A stretch of DNA of 64,000 bases from Algoriphagus halophilus (lineage in GTDB: Bacteria > Bacteroidota > Bacteroidia > Cytophagales > Cyclobacteriaceae): positions 186,001 through 250,000 of the forward strand of contig NZ_FSRC01000004.1 of NCBI RefSeq assembly GCF_900129785.1, in the 5' to 3' direction. How positions within the stretch are numbered: position 1 is the first letter of the stretch; each line of letters begins with the position of its first letter. The notes beneath the pieces were generated by a model. It made no database searches, was not told where the DNA came from, and saw only the letters and a list, made by a program, of their open reading frames with translations. The position numbers were made by a program, and so were the translations under genes. Below are positions 34,638 through 42,871 of the stretch, one piece after another.

Positions 34638-34752
34638 CAATTTAGATTTTTAAACGAATAAATAAGGTAATGAAAAGTTCAATTTTTCTTGAAAAGAAAT
34701 ACATGTATTTATTCAAATAAATGACTGTATAACAAACGTTAACACTTTTTAA

Positions 34753-34822
34753 TACGATTATTTTCGTAGAAATTTTGAAATTACGATTGTCTTCGTATAA
34801 CTTTGGTACGAAAGATATCGTA
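34753..34822 (+). promoter_or_regulatory. Promoter of blaI-M56 operon with three BlaI-type operators
   Basis: Three 16-bp dyads of the form TACGA-N6-TCGTA: 34753-34768, 34782-34797 and 34807-34822. A Bacteroidota promoter is embedded between them: TTTG at 34774-34777, a 20-bp spacer, and TAACTTTG at 34798-34805 matching TAnnTTTG. Operator 2 fills the spacer, operator 3 covers the expected start site, and operator 1 lies just upstream. This is the layout of a tightly autorepressed BlaI/MecI-type promoter. BlaI binding is inferred. Confidence 0.8.
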
Positions 34823-34832
34823 TAACCAGACC

Positions 34833-35204
34833 ATGAGTAAACCTACAGAAGCTGAACTAGAGATTTTATCCCTTCTATGGGAAAAGAAAGAAGCCAGTGT
34901 GAGACAGATCCACGAGGAGATTTCAAAGACCAAGGAGACAGGATATACTACTACATTGAAAATCATGCAGATCATGCATGCTAAAGGGATGCTGACCAGA
35001 GATGAGCAAAGTAGAACGCATATTTATAAACCTGCTACTAATCAAGGAGAGACCCAAAAATCCCTCTTGAAAAATTTGATGGCCACTGCTTTTGGTGGTT
35101 CCGCAAAGAAACTGGTCATGCAGGCACTTGGACAAGAAAACCCTTCCAAGGAGGAGTTGAATGAAATAAGAGAATTTTTAGACCAACTAGAACAAAAATC
35201 CTGA
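34833..35204 (+). CDS. blaI: BlaI/MecI/CopY-family transcriptional repressor
   Basis: A 123-residue winged-helix repressor. The N-terminal DNA-binding domain TEAELEILSLLWEKKEASVRQ and YTTTLKIMQIMHAKGML matches BlaI; the C-terminal helices form the dimerisation and cleavage region. It is expected to repress its own operon through the dyads just upstream and to be inactivated through its M56 partner. ATG 34833 gives the normal N-terminus. Its stop overlaps the next ATG by one base (TGATG). No beta-lactamase gene is nearby, so its regulon is elsewhere or not related to beta-lactams. Confidence 0.9.
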   Translation: MSKPTEAELEILSLLWEKKEASVRQIHEEISKTKETGYTTTLKIMQIMHAKGMLTRDEQSRTHIYKPATNQGETQKSLLKNLMATAFGGSAKKLVMQALGQENPSKEELNEIREFLDQLEQKS

Positions 35205-37303
35205 TGACAATTTTAAACGATTTGATACCGGATAACTTGCTATATGCCTTGGGATGGACATTGGTTCATTCGATCTGGCAGCTTGTATTGATTGGAGGGG
35301 CACTTTGGTTGCTTCTCAAATTGTTTGCTCGACGTAGTCCCACTTTTAAGTACGTTGTGGCAATGTGCAGCCTAGGATTCACTTTGCTCCTGGCTTTTGG
35401 GACATTTTTCTACCAGCTAACTATCCAGGCACCAGATTCCCTTTTTGATAAAGTGACCTTGGATGCCATGGTATTAAGCCAAATGAATGAGGCTTCTACG
35501 CTTAGCACAGAAAGTTTGGTCCCCAGAATAATTCATTGGATCGAGATTCAACTTCCTTTATTAGTGAATTTTTGGTTTTTGGGTGCTTTACTATTCTTGT
35601 TCAGATTGGTGAATAGCCTTTCTGAAATTAGAGTGCTTAGAAAATCTTCTACTCTAAATGAGGATTTGAACTTAAATGATATCGTAAAAAGACTTTCTTC
35701 CAAGATTGGAGTCAGTAAAAAAGTACAGCTTCGAATCACAGATTTAGGCCAATCTCCGATCACTTTCGGGTTTTTTAAGCCAGTCATCTTAATCCCTGCA
35801 GGATTATTATTTCAACTATCACCTTCCCAATTGGAAGCTATCATCGCCCATGAATTGGCGCATGTAAAGCGAAATGATTATTTGGCAAATCTGATTCAGT
35901 CTTCCTTGGAAGTAGTATTCTTCTATCATCCATGTTTTTGGTGGATGAGCCAAACAGTGAAGGAGTTACGTGAAAATGCTTCTGATGATTTGGCTGTTTC
36001 TGCAGGTGTTTCAGCTAAAGAATTGGCTTTTGGCCTAGCCGAAGTTTTGAATTTCGCAAAGCAAAATCCCCCTGAATTAGCACTTGCCGCAGGGAAAAAA
36101 CGAAACCCTACCCTTCAAAGAATAAAAAGAATCATGGGCTATCCAGCTCAGACCTATCCGCAAAACCCTATAATTTCTATCCCTATGTTAATCACATTAA
36201 TACTTAGTGCCGGTTTAATTGCCAGTGCACAGCAGGATGTACCTGCCAAAACAGATAAAGTGGAGCCCATCGCTCAAGTTGTAGTTAAAAATAACCTTGA
36301 AAAGTTGGTGCCTAGAGTTGTAGAAGCAACCAAAGATACCCTTGATAAAAAAGTCGAAAAAGTAATCATCACCGATGGGGTTCCAGTTTGGGTAAATGAA
36401 GAAAATGAAGTGATTGACCCAAAGGATAAAAAAGTATATCGTATCCAGGTCCAAGGAGATACCATTATCCATAAGGGGAAACCAATGGTTTGGAAGTCCG
36501 ATAAAAAAGGAACTTTTGTGTATAAGTATAATGGCGAAGAGGTAATTATTGAAAATATGCCTGAGTTAGAATTGGCTCCAATGCCTGAATTTCCAAAAGA
36601 GGCCATGGCTCCGATGATGGATTTTGAAATTGCTGTTGCTCCTCAAATGGATTTCGAAATGGCACCAGTACCCGACTTTGATTTCGAGATGGCACCAGTT
36701 CCTGATTTTGAAATGGCCCCAATGCCACCAATGGAATTTGGAGAGGGATTTGCTCCAATGGTTTTTGAGTTTAAAAATGGACAGGATTGGGCTTTTTCTA
36801 CCAAAGATACCATAGGAATGACCAAAGCTGAAAAAGAGAAATGGCAAAAAGATATGGAACTTCGTGCTGAAGAAATGGCAAAAAGAGCGGAAGAATGGGC
36901 TGCTAAATGGGAGGAAAATGGCGCTGAATACGAGCTCAAAATGAAAGAATGGGAAAAGAGTATGGCTCCAAAAATGAAGGAGTTTGAAAAGAGAATGGAA
37001 GAGTGGCAGAAAGCATATGAGCCTAAATTGAAAGAATTTGAAAAGAGAATGGAGGAATGGCAAAAAGCTAATGAGCCCAAAATGCAGGAGTTTGAAGCGA
37101 AAATGAAAGCTTGGCAGGAAGAGAATGAGCCTTTGTTGAAGGATTATGAGGAAAAGATGAAGGCATGGGAAAAAGAAATGCAGCCAAAAATGGAAGAATA
37201 TCAACGTAAAATGGAAGCATGGCAAAAAGAAAATACCGCTAAAATCGAAGAATTCCAGAAAAAACTACAAGAAGAGCTTAAAAAGAAAGACGATAACCAA
37301 TAA
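35204..37303 (+). CDS. M56-family (BlaR1-like) membrane metallopeptidase with a Met/Pro-rich linker and coiled-coil repeats
   Basis: The product has 699 residues. Three N-terminal membrane segments (within residues 8-40, 48-70, 105-135) are followed by the zinc peptidase site H216-E-L-A-H220 in AIIAHELAHVKRNDY, and a fourth membrane segment at about 322-342. The C-terminal half is unusual: no penicillin-binding transpeptidase domain, but a segment rich in Met, Ala, Pro and Asp-Phe (about 450-510, units such as FEMAPVPDF), then a charged coiled-coil with six 18-residue repeats (588-695). By analogy with BlaR1 it should sense an envelope signal and relieve BlaI repression. The ligand is unknown. 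Confidence 0.85.
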   Translation: MTILNDLIPDNLLYALGWTLVHSIWQLVLIGGALWLLLKLFARRSPTFKYVVAMCSLGFTLLLAFGTFFYQLTIQAPDSLFDKVTLDAMVLSQMNEASTLSTESLVPRIIHWIEIQLPLLVNFWFLGALLFLFRLVNSLSEIRVLRKSSTLNEDLNLNDIVKRLSSKIGVSKKVQLRITDLGQSPITFGFFKPVILIPAGLLFQLSPSQLEAIIAHELAHVKRNDYLANLIQSSLEVVFFYHPCFWWMSQTVKELRENASDDLAVSAGVSAKELAFGLAEVLNFAKQNPPELALAAGKKRNPTLQRIKRIMGYPAQTYPQNPIISIPMLITLILSAGLIASAQQDVPAKTDKVEPIAQVVVKNNLEKLVPRVVEATKDTLDKKVEKVIITDGVPVWVNEENEVIDPKDKKVYRIQVQGDTIIHKGKPMVWKSDKKGTFVYKYNGEEVIIENMPELELAPMPEFPKEAMAPMMDFEIAVAPQMDFEMAPVPDFDFEMAPVPDFEMAPMPPMEFGEGFAPMVFEFKNGQDWAFSTKDTIGMTKAEKEKWQKDMELRAEEMAKRAEEWAAKWEENGAEYELKMKEWEKSMAPKMKEFEKRMEEWQKAYEPKLKEFEKRMEEWQKANEPKMQEFEAKMKAWQEENEPLLKDYEEKMKAWEKEMQPKMEEYQRKMEAWQKENTAKIEEFQKKLQEELKKKDDNQ
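36965..37288 (+). repeat. Six tandem 54-bp coding repeats
   Basis: Residues 588-695 of the M56 protein: EPKLKEFEKRMEEWQKAN, EPKMQEFEAKMKAWQEEN, EPLLKDYEEKMKAWEKEM, QPKMEEYQRKMEAWQKEN and two flanking variants, each 18 residues with no gaps. Conserved Pro2, aromatic 7, Met11 and Trp14 mark the period. Confidence 0.85.
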
Positions 37304-37354
37304 ATATACGTTAGAAGAAAATGACCTGAAAAGGTAATTGTGTGTTGATGCTTC

Positions 37355-37387
37355 AAAAAAGACCTGTTTCCTGAACTGGTCTTTTTT
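37355..37387. terminator. Bidirectional terminator
   Basis: AAAAAAGACC/GGTCTTTTTT is a perfect 10-bp inverted repeat with a 13-base loop, giving T-runs on both strands between the M56 gene and the convergent thioredoxin-like gene. The right arm overlaps the stop codon of the latter. Confidence 0.8.
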
Positions 37388-38609
37388 ATTCAGATAATAA
37401 CTTGTCTATCAAAATTTTATGGCTCTCAATCCATTGGGCGTAATAATCCCCTGTGCCGGGCCCGCTAAACCCAGTATGGATCTTTCTAACCTTGTGTTTT
37501 TTGTCAAGATATATCAGAGTAGGAAATGCAATAACTTCTTTCAAAGCAGGTAGAGATTTCGCCGCTTCATCTTTTTTTGAAACGCCTGCAATCAGCTGAG
37601 GGTAGGGAACCTCAAATCTTTCTGCATGTTTTTTTACCCTTCCCGCAGCATAGTCAAAGTCAGGTTTGCTTTCAAAAGCCAAGGCAACTACTTCAATTCC
37701 TTTTGATTTGTTTTCCAAGTACCAAGGAGCCAGAAAATTGGTTTCATCCATGCAATTGGCGCACCAGGTTCCAAACAGCTGGACCAATACAATTTTGTCT
37801 TTAAAAGTGGAATCGCTAAGTGAAACAATCTCTCCATCGGCATTTGGAAAACTGAAGTCGAGGGTTTCATACCCTTCTTTCAATTGGGTTAAATGGTCGT
37901 TTTCAGGTAGTTCAAAAGACTCATTTCTTGTTGCTTCAAAGGTTTGGAAATAAATGGGGCCAGACCTGAACCTTCCTGTAACTTCACCATGATTATCTGC
38001 CTGGCCTGTAAAGAAAAAGGCATGTCCTCCATCGAAAGCGCTTAGGTAAAATGTATCGCCACTTACATTGCCTTCCAGAAAACGATAATCTCCCACATTG
38101 GTCAGAAAAGTCCCAGTGATTTTATTTCCGTTTTGTTGGAAAATGCCTAGTGCCTGATAGGTGCTGCTATCTGATCTTATAAATTCAAATTCCCATTTTC
38201 CGGAAAAGTCTGTTTTGGGAGGTTCCGATACAGGAAATCTTGTATCGATGTTACGTTCAGCTACAAATCCAGAATGGTAATTCTCTTGGTAATTTCTTTG
38301 ATATTTTCCTTGGATGCTGCCGTCCTCCATCATTTTTGCATGTACCTCAGAATCAAATGCATTCATGATGATATGAATGCTATCCTCTTTAATTTCTACA
38401 TCAGGAACAGCTAGGTTTTCACTGTCATTTTTTAGATATGCAGTCCAATTATCTCCGGATTTTTCTAAGCTGAACCAAAATGGCAAGTGGTCTTCGCCTA
38501 AGTCCAGATAACCATGCCAATTTCCTTCAAAATTCATGTTTTTTTCGGGGCTTTTCTGACAGCTAAATAGTAGACAAAAAAGGAGGAAATGTAGGATTGT
38601 TTTTTTCAT
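37386..38609 (-). CDS. TlpA-like thioredoxin-fold lipoprotein
   Basis: The product has 407 residues and a lipoprotein signal ending CLLFSC. An N-terminal beta-rich region of about 240 residues (two lipocalin-like or sandwich modules, NFEGNWHGYLDLG and DFSGKWEFEFIRSD) is followed by a thioredoxin-fold domain with LFGTWCANCMDE (redox CxxC) and the cis-Pro loop VIAFPTLIY. It probably works as a periplasmic thiol-disulfide reductant. ATG 38609 starts the signal; an upstream ATG at 38630 would add seven residues. Confidence 0.8.
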   Translation of the reverse strand: MKKTILHFLLFCLLFSCQKSPEKNMNFEGNWHGYLDLGEDHLPFWFSLEKSGDNWTAYLKNDSENLAVPDVEIKEDSIHIIMNAFDSEVHAKMMEDGSIQGKYQRNYQENYHSGFVAERNIDTRFPVSEPPKTDFSGKWEFEFIRSDSSTYQALGIFQQNGNKITGTFLTNVGDYRFLEGNVSGDTFYLSAFDGGHAFFFTGQADNHGEVTGRFRSGPIYFQTFEATRNESFELPENDHLTQLKEGYETLDFSFPNADGEIVSLSDSTFKDKIVLVQLFGTWCANCMDETNFLAPWYLENKSKGIEVVALAFESKPDFDYAAGRVKKHAERFEVPYPQLIAGVSKKDEAAKSLPALKEVIAFPTLIYLDKKHKVRKIHTGFSGPGTGDYYAQWIESHKILIDKLLSE

Positions 38610-38942
38610 AGGTAAGAAGTGCAACCACAAATCTATCAGGATAATTCAATTTAGTCTACATGGATAGTAGGGTAATTAAAAAATCGGTGATGGGATTTTC
38701 TTCCACTTTTCCGAAATGAGGTTAATTTTTATGGGAAATTGCCCCACTTTTAAAATTCCTATCACAGGATGTTCCAAAGAAATTGGACTATTTTGTAATA
38801 AAAGCCCTAAATACAGTCTAAAAAGGTGGTTTTTTGAACTTTATAAAGGGCTGTTAATCATTTGAATACCCTCAAAAAAATAAGTGAAATATTTTGTTAA
38901 ATATTGGCTTGGATCAAACTTTTGGCTACTTTTAAGATAAAG
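38610..38942. other. Intergenic region upstream of the dcw operon
   Basis: No coding frame was recognised. The strand is AT-rich with a loose inverted repeat AGCCCT/AGGGCT (38813-38818 and 38847-38852) and a single reversed GTGGGG-like site near 38740. The regulatory elements of the operon begin at 38943. Confidence 0.4.
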
Positions 38943-38995
38943 TGGGAAAAAGTGGGGCAAAGTGGTAGAATGTGTATATCATTTTATTACTTTTG
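38943..38995 (+). promoter_or_regulatory. MraZ boxes and promoter of the dcw operon
   Basis: Three direct repeats with exact 10-bp period, TGGGA (38943), TGGGG (38953) and TGGTA (38963, degenerate), match the known MraZ target of TGGGN repeats separated by five bases. A Bacteroidota -7 element TACTTTTG (TAnnTTTG) lies at 38988-38995. The third box falls where the -33 element would be, and mraZ starts 33 bases after the -7 box. Autorepression by MraZ is inferred from this layout. Confidence 0.78.
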
Positions 38996-39028
38996 TCTTT
39001 ACTACATACTCAAGAAAATAAGAGCGAA

Positions 39029-39463
39029 ATGTTCAATAGTCAATATGATTGCAAGCTAGATCCCAAAGGGCGTCTGGTATTGCCTGCCAAAATCAAGGCG
39101 GCGATACCTGAGGCGAATGGGTCTGCGCTTATGCTTCGTATGGCAGAGGATAAATGTTTGGCTCTTTATCCCATGAATGAGTATAAAAAACTGGAAAGCC
39201 AGGTAAGATCCCTTTCGATCAACAATGCCGAACAAAGAAAGCTACAGCGTTCATTTTTCATTACCAGTGTAGAAGTGGAGTTAGATAGCTCAGGGCGTCT
39301 GTTGATTCCGAAGATATACCAGAGCTATGGTGAGTTGGAGAAAGAAGTGGTAGTCGTCGGAATGGGGAGTAGAATCGAGATTTGGAATCCGGACAAATAC
39401 TTGCAGAACATCATTTCTGATCCTGCAGACTTGTCTCAATTAATGGAAAAATACCTCTCCTAA
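39029..39463 (+). CDS. mraZ: Transcriptional regulator MraZ
   Basis: A 144-residue DNA-binding protein with two SpoVT/AbrB-like halves: DPKGRLVLPAKIK near the N-terminus and DSSGRLLIPKIYQ in the second half. It forms rings that bind the TGGGN repeats at its own promoter and is the first gene of the division and cell wall operon. ATG 39029 starts the canonical MFNSQYDCKLD; an earlier in-frame ATG at 38972 overlaps the promoter. Confidence 0.94.
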   Translation: MFNSQYDCKLDPKGRLVLPAKIKAAIPEANGSALMLRMAEDKCLALYPMNEYKKLESQVRSLSINNAEQRKLQRSFFITSVEVELDSSGRLLIPKIYQSYGELEKEVVVVGMGSRIEIWNPDKYLQNIISDPADLSQLMEKYLS

Positions 39464-39468
39464 TAATT

Positions 39469-40380
39469 ATGACAGAGTCTGTTTACCATATCCCAGTGAT
39501 GCTAGCCCAATGCACTGAAGGCTTGGCTATTAATCCCAATGGAATTTATGTCGACGTTACGTTTGGTGGAGGGGGGCATTCGCGTGAAATCCTTAAACAC
39601 TTGGATCAAGGCCATTTATATGGCTTCGATCAAGATATAGATGCGAAAGCAAATATTCCGGAAAATGAGCATTTCACCTTCGTGGAAGCAAATTTCCGCG
39701 ACCTGAAGCGTTATTTGAGGCTGCATGGCGTTAAGAAGGTGGATGGGATTCTCGCTGATTTGGGGATCAGCTCTCATCAAATTGATGAACCAAGTCGGGG
39801 ATTTTCTACCCGATTCAGTGGGAGTTTGGATATGAGGATGAATCAATCTGCTGAATTATCTGCCAAGGAGGTATTGAATACTTATGAGGAATCGAAGCTT
39901 CATAAGATTTTTGGCATTTATGGAGAGGTGAAAAATGCCAAGACCTTGGCACAAGCGATTGTTTCTGAGCGAGCTGCTCAGCCATTTGAAACGACAGAAG
40001 GCTTTACGGCTTTCTTGAAAAAATATGCTCCTCGGGGCAAGGATTATAAATACTATGCTCAGGTTTTTCAAGCCTTGAGGATAGAGGTAAATGATGAAAT
40101 GGGTGCATTGGAAGAGATGTTGCTTGATGCGGTAGATCTTTTGAACCCAGAAGGAAGGCTGGTAGTGATGAGTTATCATAGCCTAGAGGACCGCTTGGTC
40201 AAGAACCTGATCCAGAAAGGGAAATTTCAGGGTGAAGTGGAAAAAGATTTTTATGGCAATCTGCTCAGACCATTGGATCCAGTAAGTAGGGGTGCAGTCG
40301 TGGCAGATGAGGAAGAGATTGCTAGAAATCCCAGAGCTAGAAGTGCAAAACTGAGAGTTGCTAAAAAGAGAGGGAAATGA
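39469..40380 (+). CDS. rsmH: 16S rRNA (cytosine1402-N4)-methyltransferase
   Basis: A 303-residue SAM-dependent enzyme (MraW/RsmH) that methylates C1402 of 16S rRNA. It has HIPVMLAQC at the N-terminus, the SAM loop DVTFGGGGHSREIL, GILADLGISSHQID and YHSLEDRLVKN. It starts 5 bases after mraZ and overlaps ftsL by four bases (ATGA). Confidence 0.96.
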   Translation: MTESVYHIPVMLAQCTEGLAINPNGIYVDVTFGGGGHSREILKHLDQGHLYGFDQDIDAKANIPENEHFTFVEANFRDLKRYLRLHGVKKVDGILADLGISSHQIDEPSRGFSTRFSGSLDMRMNQSAELSAKEVLNTYEESKLHKIFGIYGEVKNAKTLAQAIVSERAAQPFETTEGFTAFLKKYAPRGKDYKYYAQVFQALRIEVNDEMGALEEMLLDAVDLLNPEGRLVVMSYHSLEDRLVKNLIQKGKFQGEVEKDFYGNLLRPLDPVSRGAVVADEEEIARNPRARSAKLRVAKKRGK

Positions 40381-40766
40381 GTCAGAATACGTTTAAAAAG
40401 AAACTCAAAAAAGGAAATACTCCGAAAAGAGGTAATGGTCCAAGAAAAACCATTTTCACCTGGATAGAGGAGAAGTTGAATGTGACCGGCTTGCTCGGAG
40501 AAGGTGTCCCTGTTCAATTGGTGCCTCCTGTTGGGTTTGTGGTATTATTGGCTTTGATCTATATCTGGAGTAATCACCGTGCTGAAAACATGGTGAGAAA
40601 AATAGAGAAAGTGCAGCAAGAAGTAGAAGACCTTCGTGCCGATGTGACTACCCTGGAGGCAGAGTACATGTTGAGTAGCATGCAGTCGGAGGTAGCCAAG
40701 CGTGTGTTAGAAAAAGGAATAGAAGAATTAAATCAACCACCGATCAAAATCGAGGTAGATAAGTGA
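40377..40766 (+). CDS. ftsL: FtsL-like cell division protein
   Basis: A 129-residue bitopic membrane protein. A basic cytoplasmic N-terminus (KKKLKKGNTPKRG) precedes one membrane helix near residues 45-65 (PPVGFVVLLALIYIW) and a periplasmic coiled-coil (about 66-115). This is the Bacteroidota FtsL-like form between rsmH and ftsI, expected to join FtsQ in the divisome. It overlaps both neighbours (ATGA upstream, GTGA downstream). Identity rests on position, size and topology because FtsL diverges strongly in sequence. Confidence 0.85.
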   Translation: MSQNTFKKKLKKGNTPKRGNGPRKTIFTWIEEKLNVTGLLGEGVPVQLVPPVGFVVLLALIYIWSNHRAENMVRKIEKVQQEVEDLRADVTTLEAEYMLSSMQSEVAKRVLEKGIEELNQPPIKIEVDK

Positions 40767-42871
40767 ATATAAAACGATCCATATTACTCAGAGTGAGGGT
40801 GGTTTTCATCCTTGTTGCGCTGGTTGCAGCAGCAATACCTTACCGTATTGCCAAATTGCAATTGGAAGAGGGAGATAAATGGAGAGAAAAAGCAGAAACC
40901 ATCAATTTCAAGTACAGGGAAGTTCCTGCTACCCGTGGGAATATTTATGCTGGAGATGGCAGCTTGATGGCGACTAGTCTACCTTTTTATAGAGTAGCGA
41001 TTGATCCTACCATTGTAAAAGAGGATCGCTATAAGGCAAAAATTGACTCCTTGTCCCAAAAATTGTCCGCCTACTATAAAGACAAATCTGCCACTGCCTA
41101 CAAGAGAATGATCACTGATGCCAGAAAGGACAATAAAAGATACTTGGTATTGAATAGACGTCAAATTGGCTATCAGGATATGCAAATGATGTCCACTTGG
41201 CCAATCTTCCGAGGCGGTCGTCTTGGTGGAGGTGTATTATTTGAAAAAGTTGAAAAAAGGTACCGACCATTTAATTCTCTTGCTAGTAGAACAGTGGGTT
41301 TTCTGAATGAAGATGAATATGGTGCTGGAATTGAATACTCCTTTAATGAGTACTTGAAGGGCAAAGATGGAAAGGCTTTATTCCAAAGGCTAGCAGGTGG
41401 AAGTTGGAAGCCTGTATTTGATGCAGAAGATGTCAAGCCTGAAAACGGGTTTGATGTGATCACTACCCTGGATGTGAATATCCAAGATGTAGCTGAAACT
41501 GCATTAAGAAGACAATTGGAAGACCGCGATGCAGAATTCGGGTCAGTCATAGTGATGGAAGTAAAGACCGGTCAAATTAAAGCCATTGCCAATCTTCAGA
41601 AGAATAAAAAAGGAGTGGGCTATGGTGAAAATTACAATTTCGCGGTAGGGGACCAAGGAAATACAGAGCCAGGTTCTACTTTCAAATTACTATCCATGTT
41701 GGCTTTATTGGAAGAAAATAAAATCAGCTTAAATGATAAAGTGGAGACTGGAAATGGAGCCCATAAGTTCTACGACCGCACCATGCGGGATGCGAAGTAT
41801 GGAGGTTATGGAACCTTGACCATTCGGGAAGCATTTGAAAAATCCTCTAATGTGGCCATTTCAAAATTGGTGGATGAATACTTTGGCTCCAGTCCTTCCA
41901 AGTTTATGGCCTATGTAGAAAAGGCAGGTTTGAAGGAGCCGGTAGGATTCCAGCTGGTAGGGGAAGGAAAACCTTATTTCAAAAAGCCTGGCGATAAAAA
42001 TTGGTATGGAACCTCCCTACCTTGGATTTCCATTGGATACGAAATCAAATTGAATCCGCTGCATACCCTCTCCTTATATAATGCAGTGGCTAATGGTGGG
42101 AAAATGGTGAAACCTTTTATTGTAAAGGCCATCGCCAAAGGAAATACGATTCATGAGGAGTTTGAAACAGAAGTGATTCGGGATCAAATCGCCTCAGATA
42201 AGACTATTAAGCTTTTGCAAGAGCTATTAGAAGGGGTGGTTGTAAGAGGAACTGCCCGAAATATTGCCAATGCTGATTATAAAATTGCCGGCAAAACCGG
42301 TACTGCCCAAAAGCTGATTGATGGCAGATATACGCAAAAATATTACACCAGTTTTGCGGGATATTTTCCAGCAGACAATCCGAAATATTCCATGATTGTG
42401 GTGATTGACAGTCCTAAGGGTTTTGCTGCCTACGGAGGTGATGTTTCTGCACCAGTGTTTAAAGAAATTGCCGATCGAATCTATGCTTTAGACTTGGAGC
42501 TCAATCCCTCCAATCAAAATCAGATTTTTCAGGCTGAAAATATCGATTCCAAGACTCCATTTATCCGAGCTGGTAGAGGTGGAGAGTTGAACGAGATTTT
42601 TGAAGAATTGGGGGTTCAGGCCTCTCCTGCCAATGCGGAGGAATGGGTTAGGTCGGTTTCCAACAATGAGAAAATTCAATGGGAAAATAATGAGACAGAA
42701 ATGCCTCAGGTTCCTGACGTGTCAGGATTACCATTAAGAGATGCGCTTTTTATCCTGGAGAATAAGGGGTTAAAAGTCAATTATTCAGGGAAAGGAATAG
42801 TGAAGCAACAATCTATTTCTCCTGGTTCAGAATTAATTAAAAATGCCACGATAAATCTTGTATTAGGCTAA
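40763..42871 (+). CDS. ftsI: Peptidoglycan transpeptidase FtsI (PBP3) with PASTA domain
   Basis: A 702-residue division-specific penicillin-binding protein. N-terminal membrane anchor (residues about 8-26), dimerisation domain (RGNIYAGDGSLMATSLP), transpeptidase domain with catalytic S305-T-F-K308, S361-S-N363 and K511-T-G513, and a C-terminal PASTA domain (about 645-702, VPDVSGLPLRDAL). It crosslinks septal peptidoglycan together with FtsW. It starts with GTG inside the ftsL stop (GTGA overlap), and murE follows with no gap. Confidence 0.95.
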   Translation: MNIKRSILLRVRVVFILVALVAAAIPYRIAKLQLEEGDKWREKAETINFKYREVPATRGNIYAGDGSLMATSLPFYRVAIDPTIVKEDRYKAKIDSLSQKLSAYYKDKSATAYKRMITDARKDNKRYLVLNRRQIGYQDMQMMSTWPIFRGGRLGGGVLFEKVEKRYRPFNSLASRTVGFLNEDEYGAGIEYSFNEYLKGKDGKALFQRLAGGSWKPVFDAEDVKPENGFDVITTLDVNIQDVAETALRRQLEDRDAEFGSVIVMEVKTGQIKAIANLQKNKKGVGYGENYNFAVGDQGNTEPGSTFKLLSMLALLEENKISLNDKVETGNGAHKFYDRTMRDAKYGGYGTLTIREAFEKSSNVAISKLVDEYFGSSPSKFMAYVEKAGLKEPVGFQLVGEGKPYFKKPGDKNWYGTSLPWISIGYEIKLNPLHTLSLYNAVANGGKMVKPFIVKAIAKGNTIHEEFETEVIRDQIASDKTIKLLQELLEGVVVRGTARNIANADYKIAGKTGTAQKLIDGRYTQKYYTSFAGYFPADNPKYSMIVVIDSPKGFAAYGGDVSAPVFKEIADRIYALDLELNPSNQNQIFQAENIDSKTPFIRAGRGGELNEIFEELGVQASPANAEEWVRSVSNNEKIQWENNETEMPQVPDVSGLPLRDALFILENKGLKVNYSGKGIVKQQSISPGSELIKNATINLVLG

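Noticed and set aside
36566..37225. A long minus-strand frame opposite the M56 repeats encoding a Phe/Leu/His-rich peptide
   Set aside because: It is a shadow of the Lys/Glu-rich coiled-coil repeats on the plus strand; composition is that of an antisense frame and no start context or neighbours support it.
34833..37303. Beta-lactam resistance locus
   Set aside because: BlaI and an M56 protein are present, but there is no beta-lactamase or PBP2a-like gene next to them and the M56 protein lacks the penicillin-binding sensor.
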